Counted from the stretch's first letter, positions 20,613 to 30,394 are shown. The stretch: 64,000 nucleotides of DNA from an uncultured Sutterella sp. (GCA_900538905.1 UPZS01000002.1:73994-137993); one strand, 5' to 3'. A program made the numbers and translations. The notes: a model not told the origin generated them from the letters alone.

Positions 20613-20990
20613 TTAACGCGGAACCTGGTTGGATTGCAAGTCATCCTTCGCAGCAGGCGCTTCAGAGCCAGCTGCAGCGGGAGCCTGCGTCGTCTGTTCG
20701 GTCGTCACCGTACCGAGCACGCCACCCTGTCGCTGCTGGCTCTGCTTGTTGAAAGCACCGGAGCCGAGCGTGATGGCAATGGTGGCGCAGAAAAAGATCG
20801 TCGCAGCCACAGCCGTGGAACGCGACAGGAAGTTGGCCGAGCCGGTGGCGCCGAAAAGCGAACCGGAGGCGCCCGAACCAAAAGCAGCACCGAGATCGGC
20901 GCCCTTGCCGTGCTGCAGGAGCACCAGAATAATGACAGCAATCGCAGCAATGATCTGCACAACGATTGCGATACTCATCAACATCTGCAT
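20613..20990 (-). CDS. secG: Preprotein translocase subunit SecG
   Basis: 125 residues. Two membrane segments (about 5-25 and 60-78) flank the SecG loop LVLLQHGKGADLGAAFGSGA and GSANFLSRSTAVAATIF. The tail (80-125) is low-complexity, rich in Gln, Ala and Thr, and longer than in E. coli, as often in betaproteobacteria. SecG aids SecYE and SecA in export. It follows tpiA by 65 bases and precedes tRNA-Leu, the usual order. The ATG at 20990 or a second Met two codons on could be the start. Confidence 0.94.
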   Translation of the reverse strand: MQMLMSIAIVVQIIAAIAVIILVLLQHGKGADLGAAFGSGASGSLFGATGSANFLSRSTAVAATIFFCATIAITLGSGAFNKQSQQRQGGVLGTVTTEQTTQAPAAAGSEAPAAKDDLQSNQVPR

Positions 20991-21055
20991 AGTTGTGTGT
21001 TTTCCGTGAGGGTTCTGATTGTGGTTATTAAAAAGCTCTCAATCTGCCTGCGCCA

Positions 21056-21799
21056 TCAGTGCGCCGTGCAGATCTCATAAAAATCCTGTGCCTTAAGCGC
21101 TGCCCCGCCGATCAAACCGCCATCAATGTCGGGCATGGCAAAAAGCGAAGCCGCATTGGCGGGCTTGACGCTGCCGCCGTAGAGGATTCGCACCGTTTGA
21201 GCAAGCTCAGCTCCATGGCCAGCAAGTTCCGCACGTAAAGCGGCATGCACTTCCTGCGCAATCTCAGGCGTTGCACTTTTACCCGTACCAATCGCCCAAA
21301 CGGGCTCGTAGGCAATCGTACAGCGCACAAAATCCTCTGTTCCTACTTCGCGCATCACCGCTTCGAGCTGGCGCGACACCACAGCGATCGTTTCACCGGC
21401 TTCACGCTCTTGGAGCGTCTCACCCACACAAACGATGGGCTCAAGCCCCGCAGCCAAGGCAGCCTTGGTCTTCAATGCCACTCGTTTGTCCGTGTCACCA
21501 TATAGTGCACGGCGTTCGGAGTGACCGACAATCACATAGCGGCATCCGATTTCGGCGAGCATACGAGCGCTTACTTCACCGGTATAGGCACCGGACTCGA
21601 ATTCGTTAACATCCTGAGCACCGAGCGCCACCGACGAGTTCTTAAGCAAACCAGCCATTTGGGACAGATATACGGCAGGCGCACAGACAGCCGTTTCGCA
21701 ACCTGCGCTCTCCAACGCAAGAAACGCCTCTGCCCACTGGGCATTGGACTGAAGCGATCCGTTCATTTTCCAGTTGGCGACTACCAGTCTGTTTCGCAT
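21056..21799 (-). CDS. tpiA: Triosephosphate isomerase
   Basis: 247 residues, standard TIM length. Landmarks are VVANWKMNGS (substrate lysine), VGHSERRALYGD (catalytic histidine), IAYEPVWAIGTGKSATPE (catalytic glutamate and flexible loop) and ILYGGSVKPANA (phosphate binding). It interconverts dihydroxyacetone phosphate and glyceraldehyde 3-phosphate in glycolysis. The ATG at 21799 has GGAG nine bases upstream; a TTG at 21814 would erase that spacing. It is cotranscribed with secG. Confidence 0.97.
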   Translation of the reverse strand: MRNRLVVANWKMNGSLQSNAQWAEAFLALESAGCETAVCAPAVYLSQMAGLLKNSSVALGAQDVNEFESGAYTGEVSARMLAEIGCRYVIVGHSERRALYGDTDKRVALKTKAALAAGLEPIVCVGETLQEREAGETIAVVSRQLEAVMREVGTEDFVRCTIAYEPVWAIGTGKSATPEIAQEVHAALRAELAGHGAELAQTVRILYGGSVKPANAASLFAMPDIDGGLIGGAALKAQDFYEICTAH

Positions 21800-21876
21800 G
21801 CCTTCGTTCTCCAAAAACCGCTGTCGAAAGTGAATTTAAGATTTTAACTGATCTTGCTTCGTTTCTTAAGGCGGCG

Positions 21877-21900
21877 AAAGCGGACCGACCGGTCCGCTTT
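21877..21900 (-). terminator. Hairpin after pnp, likely terminator
   Basis: AAAGCGGACC / GGTCCGCTTT perfect ten-base stem with a four-base loop, 60 bases past the pnp stop and before the tpiA transcript. The T run on the minus strand is short (CTTTC), so efficiency is uncertain. Confidence 0.6.
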
Positions 21901-21960
21901 GCTTTTCCTCGCTTTTGCCCTCAGCCGACAATGAAACGCCGGCTGAAGACCACCGTCATG

Positions 21961-24072
21961 TTACTCTTCGTTGAGAAGAGCCTTCATCGACAGACGCGGA
22001 CGATTCTTATCGTCAAAGCCAATCACCTTGACACGCACCGTCTGGCCTTCCTGCAGGTAGTCGGAGACCTGATTGACACGTTCGTTGGCGATCTGGCTGA
22101 TGTGCAACAGACCGTCCTTACCGGGCAGCAGACCGATAATGGCACCAAAATCAAGCAGCTTGACAACGGGGCCTTCGTAAATCTTGCCCACTTCGACATC
22201 GGCCGTGATCTCTTCGATGCGCTTCTTAGCGAATTCAGCACGTTGCGTATCGTTGGAAGCAATCGTCACCGTGCCGTCGTCTTCGATGTCAATCTGGCAA
22301 CCGGTTTCTTCACACAGACCGCGGATCGTGGCACCGCCCTTACCGATCACATCACGGATCTTTTCCGGATTGATCTTGAGGGTGAGCAGACGCGGAGCCC
22401 AGACGGAGAGTTCCTTGGCGCCGTCGCCGGCCATTTCGTGCATCTTGCCGAGGATGTGCATGCGGCCTTCGTGAGCCTGAGCCAGAGCAGCCTGCATGAT
22501 TTCGGCCGTGATACCTTCAATCTTGATGTCCATCTGAAGAGCGGTCACACCATTTTCGGTACCTGCCACCTTGAAGTCCATGTCGCCGAGGTGATCTTCG
22601 TCGCCGAGAATGTCGGTGAGAACGGCAAACTTGTTGCCTTCCTTGATGAGCCCCATGGCAACACCTGCCACGTAATCCTTGAGCGGCACACCGGCGTCGA
22701 GCATCGACAGGCAGCCGCCGCAGACGGAAGCCATCGAGGAGGAACCATTGGATTCGCAGATTTCGGAAACCACGCGAATCGAGTAGTTGAATTCTTCGGC
22801 GCTGGGCAACACTGCCTTCAGAGCGCGCTTGGCGAGACGACCATGACCGATTTCACGACGCTTGGGGCTGCCCACGCGACCGGTTTCGCCGGTGGCAAAC
22901 GGAGGCATGTTGTAATGCATGATGAAGCGATCGCGGCTTTCGCCCATGATGTTGTCGATGATCTGTTCATCCTGCTTGGTACCGAGCGTGGTGAGCACCA
23001 GAGCCTGCGTTTCACCACGGGTAAAGAGGGCAGAACCGTGGGTACGCGGCAGAATCGACTGACGGATTTCGATCGGGCGAACCGTACGGGTATCGCGACC
23101 GTCAATACGGGGCTTGCCTTCGAGAATATTGGTGCGAACGACGTGGGCTTCCATTTCGAAGAGGATGCCGTGAACTTCGTTCATGTCGGCAACTTCGGTG
23201 CCTGCGGCTTCGGCATCGGCCGTCAGCTGAGCTTCCACCTTTTCGTAGATAGCACGCAGCTTTTCGGTACGGCTCTGCTTGGAGCGAATCGTGTAGGCCT
23301 CTTCGATGTCAGCCTGAGCAATTTCGTGCACGCGGGCAATAAGCGCCTCGTTCTTCGGAGCAGGCTGCCAATCCCAAGCAGGCTTGCCGGCTTCGGCGGT
23401 CAGTTCGTGGATGGCATTGATGGCCACCTGCATCTGCTGATGCCCGAACATCACGGCATCGAGCATCGTCTGTTCAGGCAGGCAATCGGCTTCGGATTCA
23501 ACCATCAGCACGGCACGCTCGGTACCGGCTACGACAAGGTCAAGACGAGAATCCTTAAGCTGAGAAACAGTCGGATTGCACACGAAGCCGCCGTTGACAT
23601 AACCCACGCGGCAAGCACCGATCGGGCCCTTGAACGGAATACCGGAAATGGTCAGAGCGGCGGAAGCACCGATCATGGAAGGAATGTCCGGGTTGATTTC
23701 GGGATCAACGGAAAGCACGTGAATAATCACCTGCACTTCGTTAAAGAATCCGTCCGGAAAGAGCGGACGGATCGGGCGATCGATCAAGCGGCTCGTGAGA
23801 GTTTCGTGCTCAGACGGACGGCCTTCACGCTTGAAGAAGCCGCCGGGGAACTTACCGGCAGCATAGGCCTTTTCGATGTAATCAACGGTAAGAGGGAAGA
23901 AATCCTGTCCGGGTTTGGTTTCCTTCTTGGCCACAACAGTAGCCAGAATAACCGTGTCGCCCATTTGAACAACGACGGCGCCGGAAGCCTGGCGGGCGAT
24001 TTCGCCCGTGGTGAGCGTCACTTCGTGTTGGCCGAACATGAAGCTCTTGGAGACCTTGTTGAACATGCTCAT
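21961..24072 (-). CDS. pnp: Polyribonucleotide nucleotidyltransferase (PNPase)
   Basis: 703 residues. There are two RNase PH-like domains (about 5-220 and 310-540); the second has [12 protein letters not shown] and [17 protein letters not shown] domain follows ([13 protein letters not shown]), then an S1 domain at the C-terminus ([17 protein letters not shown]). It degrades RNA 3'-5' phosphorolytically and can add tails; in many bacteria it joins the degradosome. The ATG at 24072 has an AAAGGAAA ribosome site; the longer frame is discarded. It lies downstream of rpsO, the conserved order. Confidence 0.97.
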   Translation of the reverse strand: MSMFNKVSKSFMFGQHEVTLTTGEIARQASGAVVVQMGDTVILATVVAKKETKPGQDFFPLTVDYIEKAYAAGKFPGGFFKREGRPSEHETLTSRLIDRPIRPLFPDGFFNEVQVIIHVLSVDPEINPDIPSMIGASAALTISGIPFKGPIGACRVGYVNGGFVCNPTVSQLKDSRLDLVVAGTERAVLMVESEADCLPEQTMLDAVMFGHQQMQVAINAIHELTAEAGKPAWDWQPAPKNEALIARVHEIAQADIEEAYTIRSKQSRTEKLRAIYEKVEAQLTADAEAAGTEVADMNEVHGILFEMEAHVVRTNILEGKPRIDGRDTRTVRPIEIRQSILPRTHGSALFTRGETQALVLTTLGTKQDEQIIDNIMGESRDRFIMHYNMPPFATGETGRVGSPKRREIGHGRLAKRALKAVLPSAEEFNYSIRVVSEICESNGSSSMASVCGGCLSMLDAGVPLKDYVAGVAMGLIKEGNKFAVLTDILGDEDHLGDMDFKVAGTENGVTALQMDIKIEGITAEIMQAALAQAHEGRMHILGKMHEMAGDGAKELSVWAPRLLTLKINPEKIRDVIGKGGATIRGLCEETGCQIDIEDDGTVTIASNDTQRAEFAKKRIEEITADVEVGKIYEGPVVKLLDFGAIIGLLPGKDGLLHISQIANERVNQVSDYLQEGQTVRVKVIGFDDKNRPRLSMKALLNEE

Positions 24073-24273
24073 TTTTGAGTTTCCTTTGTTCTCAGGTGCT
24101 TTGCTTCCCGTATGGCTTTTGGTTCGTTCGGTGCTTGATGGCACGCTGCGGCACAAAATTCCGATCCGTTGTCAGAGGCTTGTGTCGCAACGCGCGTTAC
24201 CGTCATCCGAAGAGCCTTTGCCGGAGCAAAGCGGGTTAATCAATTGTTTTTTCAGCTGTCCTTAGACAAGCTT

Positions 24274-24305
24274 ACGGCCTGTTTGCGCTTTGACAAACAG
24301 GCCGC
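24274..24305 (-). promoter_or_regulatory. Strong stem-loop in the rpsO-pnp spacer
   Basis: CGGCCTGTTTG pairs with CAAACAGGCCG around a short loop, starting 16 bases after the rpsO stop. It lacks a T run. In E. coli the same gap holds an rpsO terminator and an RNase III cleaved hairpin that controls pnp; this hairpin could serve either role. Confidence 0.6.
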
Positions 24306-24320
24306 GGGATTCGGCAATTC

Positions 24321-24584
24321 TTACTTACGCAGCTTGAGCGAATCGATCAGCTTGCGGTAGGCAGCCACGTCCTTGCCCTTGAGGTAGTCGAGCAGCTTGC
24401 GACGGCGGCTCACCATCTTCAGAAGGCCACGACGGGAGTGGTGATCCTTCTTGTGTTCCTTGAAGTGTTCGGTCAAGGAATTGATGCGAGCGGTCAGCAG
24501 AGCGACCTGAACTTCGGGGGAACCCGTGTCGCCTTCGGCGCGGGCGTACTGGGCAATAACTTCTGCCTTGTTGATTTCAGACAT
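24321..24584 (-). CDS. rpsO: 30S ribosomal protein S15
   Basis: 87 residues, near the usual 89. S15 signature [17 protein letters not shown] and the [26 protein letters not shown] rRNA-binding region (residue span about 41-68) are present. It binds 16S rRNA early in assembly. It precedes pnp. The ATG has a weak AAGGTG ribosome site. Confidence 0.97.
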   Translation of the reverse strand: MSEINKAEVIAQYARAEGDTGSPEVQVALLTARINSLTEHFKEHKKDHHSRRGLLKMVSRRRKLLDYLKGKDVAAYRKLIDSLKLRK

Positions 24585-24678
24585 TTTTCACCTTAAAAGA
24601 GGCGGTTAAACACATGCGGTGCGGGTGTCGAGCCTACACCGTGAGAAAGGCGCAATTTTACTTATTTGCTATTAAAAA

Positions 24679-25659
24679 TCAATAGCCAAGGCGCGACAAG
24701 AAACGTTCGCGCGTGAGGTCTTCATGGTGCACGGCGATATTAGCCGCACGCGTCAGAAGCGGACAGTCACTTCGGGGAAATTGATCGAAAACACGAGCAA
24801 CATTGAGTCCCTCGACCACCATACCTACCTCGGCCAGCGCTTTTTCGGGCGACAGTCCCTGCCCGAGCCAACACCCATAAGTGAAATTGCGGCTGTGAAC
24901 GCTTAGAGCCGTTGCCAACAAATCCCCCAACGCGCCATAACTCAGAACATCATCCGCACTTGCTCCCACAAAGCGGCGAGCCTCGGCAATGGCATCCGTC
25001 AGGAAACAGGCCCGAAAATTATCTCCCAATGCAAGACCTTCGGCGATGCCGGCCGCAATGGCAATTAAATTTTTCACAGCACCGAACCGTTCCAGAGACT
25101 TGACATCTTCCTGCTCGGAAATGCGGGCGCGAGCTTTGGCAAACACGCGCTTCATGACCGAACGGGCACAGGAACTACCAGCCAGACTAATCCCGAACGG
25201 CAGATTGGTGGCAACCTCCTCGGCGTGCGATCCTCCGCTCAAGACACAAATGTCTGCGTCGGGAAGTTCCTCGGCAACTACCTCAGAAAGTGTCTTAGCA
25301 CTTCCTTGTTCAAGGCCCTTGGCGGCGATGCAGACAACCGTCTTGGAAGAAATCAACGGAGCAATATGGCGAGCCATGTCGCGAATGTAACGCGATGCCA
25401 CCACCAAAATGACGGCGTTTGCCTCACGTAGCTCCTCGCCCATCGTTGATCTGACATCAACGCGAGGATCCAGAATGAATCCGGGCAACTTCGGATGTCG
25501 GCGATCCATCTGCAATGCTTGAACGTTTTTACCCGTCGCCGAATAAAGCGCGACATCGGCGCATGGCGCTGCAATGTGCGCAAGTACCGACCCCCAGGTG
25601 CCCGCTCCGATGACAGCCAACGACACCCGCTCGCCTCTTGTTTCTGAAGTCGTATTCAT
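24679..25659 (-). CDS. gpsA: Glycerol-3-phosphate dehydrogenase [NAD(P)+]
   Basis: 326 residues. Rossmann motif VIGAGTWGSVLA at about 16, then AAKGLEQG, VLSGGSHAEEV (usually SGPSHAEEV) and FGAVKNLIAIAAGIAEGL with the catalytic lysine (usually GALKN). It reduces dihydroxyacetone phosphate to glycerol 3-phosphate for phospholipid synthesis. The two variant residues in conserved motifs are worth noting, but the rest, including the C-terminal GDLLATALSVHSRN region, is regular. It lies 95 bases upstream of rpsO on the same strand. Confidence 0.93.
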   Translation of the reverse strand: MNTTSETRGERVSLAVIGAGTWGSVLAHIAAPCADVALYSATGKNVQALQMDRRHPKLPGFILDPRVDVRSTMGEELREANAVILVVASRYIRDMARHIAPLISSKTVVCIAAKGLEQGSAKTLSEVVAEELPDADICVLSGGSHAEEVATNLPFGISLAGSSCARSVMKRVFAKARARISEQEDVKSLERFGAVKNLIAIAAGIAEGLALGDNFRACFLTDAIAEARRFVGASADDVLSYGALGDLLATALSVHSRNFTYGCWLGQGLSPEKALAEVGMVVEGLNVARVFDQFPRSDCPLLTRAANIAVHHEDLTRERFLSRLGY

Positions 25660-25735
25660 AATTCAAATTTCGCGCGTTAATTTTTTCTGTCGCAATTATG
25701 CGCAAAGAACGATTTTGACGTCAGCCTGATTACTG

Positions 25736-26695
25736 TCAAACGACAATTTCTCCTCTTTTGGCCTTGGCCTCCTGAAAGACCTTCAACGACAAAGTAACGC
25801 CCGCCAAAAGCAAAGCCATGCCGGCAAGCATGTTCCACGCCGGCCACTGCATACGCAACACATGCGCGTAGGTCACGGCAAAGATCGTCTCAAAAACGAT
25901 CATCTGGCCGGCCAGTGCCGTCGGCAAACGCTGACTCATCGCGTTCCAGAAGACAATACCGACCCAAGACCCCATCAGTCCGCTGAACACCATGACAAAC
26001 ACAAACCACATCGGGTCATAACCAAGCAATGGCGTTCCGTCGGGCTCCAGCTCCCAGAAAAAAAGATACATCACGACGGCAAAAGGAAACGTCGTTAGTC
26101 CCTGCGCCGTGGACCAGGCTCGTGGGGAACGGCCGGGGTGGGCCAGCAGCCAGTCGGCGTTTCGAATCGGATACCACGTCCAGAGCAGCAAAGCGGCAAC
26201 ACCCATCATCACGCCGTACCAAAACTTCACGCCGCCGTCGGCCGAAGCACGAACAACCATTTCAAACTCGGTCATGCTCGCAAGCGCAAAACCGCAAACA
26301 ATGAGTAAAAGCCCCGGCACCAGACGCGACCAGGCCAAAGCCGTGCCTTTTTTCTTGTCGCGAATGTTGGAGACGGCTGCCACAAGAACGGGCACTGCCG
26401 ACATTGCCATTCCAGCCACAGGCACGCCTGCGTTCTGGATGCACTCAATCAGGCACCAGTAGTAGGCAATGTTTCCGATGACGCCAAGTTTGGAGACGTC
26501 AATCCAATCTCGTAATGTGTAGTATGCAAATTCACGCCGCTCCATCCATGCCAGCGGCACCGCTACCAGACCGAAACTGACGAAGCGCCCGGCGGCCATC
26601 AGTGCCGGCGGATACCCCGGCAAGACCTCCGGCACCAGGTACACAAAGCCCCAGATCATGCAGGCTAGGACACCGTAGAGAAAACCGAGCGCCAT
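25736..26695 (-). CDS. EamA/DMT-superfamily transporter
   Basis: 319 residues from the ATG at 26695, with ten predicted membrane segments. First repeat GVLACMIWGFVYLVPEVLPG; second repeat includes GLMGSWVGIVFWNAMSQRLP and FETIFAVTYAHVL. It resembles the drug/metabolite exporter branch with longer loops. Substrate unknown. A TTG eight codons upstream is also possible but the ATG matches the first helix better. Single gene, divergent from the methyltransferase. Confidence 0.85.
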   Translation of the reverse strand: MALGFLYGVLACMIWGFVYLVPEVLPGYPPALMAAGRFVSFGLVAVPLAWMERREFAYYTLRDWIDVSKLGVIGNIAYYWCLIECIQNAGVPVAGMAMSAVPVLVAAVSNIRDKKKGTALAWSRLVPGLLLIVCGFALASMTEFEMVVRASADGGVKFWYGVMMGVAALLLWTWYPIRNADWLLAHPGRSPRAWSTAQGLTTFPFAVVMYLFFWELEPDGTPLLGYDPMWFVFVMVFSGLMGSWVGIVFWNAMSQRLPTALAGQMIVFETIFAVTYAHVLRMQWPAWNMLAGMALLLAGVTLSLKVFQEAKAKRGEIVV

Positions 26696-26869
26696 AAGAA
26701 TTCTTTTCAGAAATGACAAACAACGTGTGCATTATGCCCATACCAAACGGGCTTGACTGCAAGAACGACAGGCACCAACACTGTCACAGCCGTCCGCGGG
26801 CGGTACAATCGAAAGGTTGAGAATTTTTGCGGACCTCGCGTGTCCAAATTGTTTACAAAGGAATTTTCG

Positions 26870-27577
26870 ATGTCCAATACGCTTACCGAATGGTTCCGTC
26901 ACGTTCCCGAAGAAAAGTGGCTCCGCGATCCGGCCGCCAGCCGTGCCGATGCACAGGCCATTTGGGACAAGCTCGATCTCACTGCCGGCGTGCGCGTTTT
27001 TGAATGTCCCTGCGGCAAAGCTGATCTGAGTTTTCCGTTGGCGCGTCTCGGCGCCAAGGTAAGCGGCATTGATTTCAACTCCCACTTTGTGAGCGCCGCC
27101 AAGAACAAATTCTCCCGAGCGGGCTTGTCGGGTGAATTTAAGACCGACGACATGCGCACGGCGCAGTTTCCCGAGAAAATGGATCTGATCATCAATTGGG
27201 CCAGTTCGTTCGGTTACTTCTCTGACAAAGACAACGCCGATCTGCTGACGCGTTTTGCAAAAAGCCTTGCCGATGGCGGTCGCCTTCTGATCGAAGTAGC
27301 CAACCCCTCTCGCGTGCTTGCCGGAGAAGCCACCCGCATCATTGCTTCCGGCGAACAAGTTTGCGAAACCTGGGACGCCGAATCCAAGAGAGCCACCGTC
27401 ATTTTTCCGGCCACGCAATTCCGCGGACCGGTGTCGGCAAGTGTGCGCGTATATACGTGCGATGAATACCGCTCAATGCTTGCTGCAGCGGGCTTGAAAT
27501 TGGTCGCTTTCTACGGACAGAGCTTTACGGAATTCACGACCGAAAGCAGCCGCTTGATCGTGCTCGCCCAACGGTAA
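26870..27577 (+). CDS. Class I SAM-dependent methyltransferase
   Basis: 235 residues. Motif I VFECPCGKADLSFPLARLG (about 41-60) is of the PCGxG kind rather than the classic GxGxG; GIDFNSHFV follows as motif II, and MDLIINWASSFGYFSD as motif III/IV. A beta strand with RLLIEVANPS completes the fold. The substrate cannot be told; such stand-alone enzymes act on small molecules. The ATG at 26870 has an AAAGGA ribosome site seven bases upstream, so the longer frame is rejected. The DUF748 gene follows 127 bases downstream. Confidence 0.85.
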   Translation: MSNTLTEWFRHVPEEKWLRDPAASRADAQAIWDKLDLTAGVRVFECPCGKADLSFPLARLGAKVSGIDFNSHFVSAAKNKFSRAGLSGEFKTDDMRTAQFPEKMDLIINWASSFGYFSDKDNADLLTRFAKSLADGGRLLIEVANPSRVLAGEATRIIASGEQVCETWDAESKRATVIFPATQFRGPVSASVRVYTCDEYRSMLAAAGLKLVAFYGQSFTEFTTESSRLIVLAQR

Positions 27578-27704
27578 TTTCTTTTTGCAAAAATTCATTG
27601 CTCTTTAACGCCTTTTGATTCCGTCTGGCCTATAAAGTAGTGCTATGGATAAGGCCGCTGCGCGATGCAACGGCCGCCTTTTAGTTGTAACGAAAGGAAT
27701 TGCT

Positions 27705-29513
27705 ATGGCCGGATCAAAAGTCCTCAAGCCCGTCGCAGGCGTTGTCATTCTCGTCGGTCTTTATGCCGCAGCGGGATATATCGGTGTGCCCGCGGGCGTT
27801 CGTTGGGCTGTTTCCAATGTTGTGCCCGATGCTTTAGGCGGCCGCGATGCCACTGTCGGAGATGTTTCGTTTAATCCTTGGAATTGGTCGCTTGAAATCA
27901 ACGATTTGGCAATCAAATCCGCCCACTCTCCGAAAAACAATCTGCTCACCCTCAAGCACCTTTCGGCTGACCTGAGCGGCAGCACCCTCACCGAAATGGC
28001 CCCGATCGTCGAAGCCATCACGGTCGACGGTTTCAATATGCACCTCACTGCCAATGCGACCAACAACAAGGAGGCCAAAGAGGCATTTGAAAAAGCTCCG
28101 GCCGATGCTTCGGCATCTTCTGGGCTCCCCGCCTTTTCTCTAGCCAACGTCCGCGTCACCAACAGCAGCGTGAGACTCACAAATGCTCAGAACGGAGCTG
28201 ACGTCAAAATCACCGACATTGATTTTGCACTGCCCATTTTGTCGACGCTTCCCTCTTCGGCCAGTGCGTCCGTCAATCCCAAGCTCTCCCTGAAAATTGA
28301 CGGCACGCCGATCAAGGCAGAAGGTGCGCTCAAGGGAGACACAGCCACGATGGCCGTGAAAATCGACAACCTCAACGTCGCCAAACTTCTTAAGGCTGCG
28401 CCAGTGACGTTACCCGTCGCGATTGAAAAAGCTTCCGCTTCGTGCAACCTGCAGGTGTCCTTCGACATGCCTAAGTCAGGTGTCTCCGGCATCAAAGTTA
28501 GCGGCACGGCCTCGGCAAACAACCTTGATGTGCGCGACGCCAAAAACAAACCGTTTGTCAGCGTCAAGTCCGCATCTATTGATCTCAAGAGCGTTGATGT
28601 CTCCGCGCAAAAAGCTGACGTCAACAGCGTCAAAATCGTTCAGCCTTCAATCAAACTCTCGATTGCTTCGCAGACAAATGCTTCGGCTGCAAAGACATCC
28701 GGTTCTGCGGCATCAACGTCTGAAGCCTCTCCCAGCGCTGCTTGGAAGTGGTCTGTCGGCTCTGCTCAGATCAGCAACGGCTCGGTACAGGTCACCGACA
28801 CGAGTCTGAAACCCGCAGCCACATTGTCGGTGTCAGCCATCAATCTGGATGCCAAGGGATTCTCGTCGGACAAGGGAAAGACCGGTACATATTCAGCCAG
28901 CGCAAACGTTGCACAAGGTAAGCTCTCCTCTTCAGGCAAACTTTCGATTCTGCCGTTGGCTGTCAACGCCACCACCGACGTGAAGAATCTGCACTTTGCC
29001 ACCTTCAATCCGTGGATCAAGGCTCTTGCGGGCGCTCAGCTCACCAAGGGCACAGCCGACGTCAACGGCAAGGTTGATCTGAAGTCCGACAAGAAACTGG
29101 CGCTCAAGTGGAACGGCGACCTGGCCGTCTCGAATCTGGAAGCCAAGAATGCCGCAGGCAAGACGCTGATGACCTGGACACAGGCCAAGGCCACCGGCGT
29201 GGATCTGCAAAGCCTTGCCCCCGTCAACATCGCCGTAAAAAACCTTACTGTCAAGGAACCGGCCAAGCAGGTTACCAAGAACGTCAGCAAGGCCGCGGGT
29301 CTGATCGGTGCCATCGCAGCTTTGACCGGACATGAAAACACGGCCGAGCGCGCTCAGAAGGCGGCGGAAATCGCCTCTTCGGACATCTCGCTCTCGAACC
29401 TTGTCTACAAGGACGGCAAGTTCAGCTTAGTGGAAAAGAGTAAAAATGCTTTGGCCGGCATTGTGCTTGAGGCACTTAACAATGTCTTTGCAACCGACGG
29501 CTCCAGAAAGTAA
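27705..29513 (+). CDS. AsmA-like DUF748 envelope protein
   Basis: 602 residues. One N-terminal membrane anchor (about 8-28) is followed by repeated beta-strand segments typical of the AsmA/bridge-like lipid-transfer group. The DUF748 hallmark VGDVSFNPWNWSLEINDLAI is at about 55-75. There is a low-complexity Ala/Ser/Thr stretch near 325-350. Such proteins span the periplasm and are linked to lipid traffic to the outer membrane. Many DUF748 proteins exceed 900 residues, so this is a short version. The ATG at 27705 has a GAAAGGAAT ribosome site. Confidence 0.8.
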   Translation: MAGSKVLKPVAGVVILVGLYAAAGYIGVPAGVRWAVSNVVPDALGGRDATVGDVSFNPWNWSLEINDLAIKSAHSPKNNLLTLKHLSADLSGSTLTEMAPIVEAITVDGFNMHLTANATNNKEAKEAFEKAPADASASSGLPAFSLANVRVTNSSVRLTNAQNGADVKITDIDFALPILSTLPSSASASVNPKLSLKIDGTPIKAEGALKGDTATMAVKIDNLNVAKLLKAAPVTLPVAIEKASASCNLQVSFDMPKSGVSGIKVSGTASANNLDVRDAKNKPFVSVKSASIDLKSVDVSAQKADVNSVKIVQPSIKLSIASQTNASAAKTSGSAASTSEASPSAAWKWSVGSAQISNGSVQVTDTSLKPAATLSVSAINLDAKGFSSDKGKTGTYSASANVAQGKLSSSGKLSILPLAVNATTDVKNLHFATFNPWIKALAGAQLTKGTADVNGKVDLKSDKKLALKWNGDLAVSNLEAKNAAGKTLMTWTQAKATGVDLQSLAPVNIAVKNLTVKEPAKQVTKNVSKAAGLIGAIAALTGHENTAERAQKAAEIASSDISLSNLVYKDGKFSLVEKSKNALAGIVLEALNNVFATDGSRK

Positions 29514-29536
29514 GACCATCTGACCGACTTTAAGGC

Positions 29537-29576
29537 AACGGCGTCAAGGAAATTATTCCGAGACGCCGTTTCTTGT
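29537..29576 (+). terminator. Terminator after the DUF748 gene
   Basis: AACGGCGTC / GACGCCGTT nine-base stem, 16-base loop, then TTCTTGTTTC on the plus strand, starting 24 bases after the stop. Confidence 0.75.
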
Positions 29577-29600
29577 TTCTGCCACCTCTCTTTTTCTAGT

Positions 29601-29945
29601 TCAACGCACTCGGTTGTAGAAATTGTCAAATTTACGCCAAAAGAGCATGGCTCCCGCAAGCCAAGTCACGGCGGCACACGTGCCGATGATGACCGTTGCA
29701 CGCACCCAGGGCATCCCGTAGGTCTGCCTCGTCAAGGCCAGATCAATTGCCGTGTAGAGCCACTCAAAGCCCGCACAAACGAGCAACATGCCGCAAATGA
29801 CTGCGCAATAGCGGTGACGGACGAACAAAAGTACGACCGGAATCAAAGGCAGAAGCGCAATTTCCAACCCCCACCCATGGAAAAGCAGATGCGCGCCGAA
29901 GAGAACAAAACACAGCACCGGGAAAATCAGAGCCAAACGAATCAC
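29601..29945 (-). CDS. Small four-helix membrane protein, unknown
   Basis: 114 residues, mostly hydrophobic, with predicted membrane segments at about 3-24, 28-43, 46-68 and 85-104. I do not recognise it. Its start overlaps the stop of the YgbA-family gene by four bases (ATGA), so the two are translationally coupled and probably act together or at least under the same control. A role in nitrosative stress is inferred only from that partner. Confidence 0.72.
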   Translation of the reverse strand: MIRLALIFPVLCFVLFGAHLLFHGWGLEIALLPLIPVVLLFVRHRYCAVICGMLLVCAGFEWLYTAIDLALTRQTYGMPWVRATVIIGTCAAVTWLAGAMLFWRKFDNFYNRVR

Positions 29946-30394
29946 GGCCGATCTCCTTTTGTTGCAGCATTGTCGACAGTAGGAACCTCTCGAATCGGAG
30001 TGACTTTTTTCGGTTTTCCGCGCGGCTTTTCAGGCGGCGTCACCGTGAGCGACTTCCAAAGATGCTCCAGAGAAAGAATCGGGTGCTTGAACATGACCCG
30101 AGGACCGGCAAAGCGCATCACTTCGGAAATCTTTTCTCGGTAAGCAGGCTTGTAGCAGTGAACCTTGCACTTGGCGCACACGGGCTTGTCTTCTTTGAAG
30201 GGACAGCAGGAAAGTCGCTTGAAGGCATAGTCCGCAAGTTCTTGACACTCAGAACACAAATTGTCGCCCTTGGTGCTGTGATGGGCATGACAATAGATGC
30301 GAACCATAGCAAGCACTGTATCGGCTTCGCGCTTCAAGGGACCGAATTTAATCCTTTGTAAACGCGAATTTTCTTGCGGTTGAGAACCCTGCAT
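29942..30394 (-). CDS. ygbA: YgbA-family (nitrous oxide-stimulated promoter) protein
   Basis: 150 residues. The conserved core IYCHAHHSTKGDNLCSECQ, then YAFKRLSCCPF and KPVCAKCKVHCYKP, matches the YgbA_NO family; at least eight cysteines and several histidines suggest a metal or iron-sulfur site. In enterobacteria ygbA belongs to the NsrR nitric-oxide regulon and helps growth under nitrosative stress. The C-terminal 35 residues are a charged extension. It is coupled to a small membrane protein downstream. No obvious NsrR site was found upstream by eye. Confidence 0.85.
   Translation of the reverse strand: MQGSQPQENSRLQRIKFGPLKREADTVLAMVRIYCHAHHSTKGDNLCSECQELADYAFKRLSCCPFKEDKPVCAKCKVHCYKPAYREKISEVMRFAGPRVMFKHPILSLEHLWKSLTVTPPEKPRGKPKKVTPIREVPTVDNAATKGDRP

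Noticed and set aside
21931-24078. 715-codon plus-strand frame opposite pnp
   Set aside because: Coding shadow of pnp; no ribosome site or recognisable domain, and composition is that of an antisense frame.
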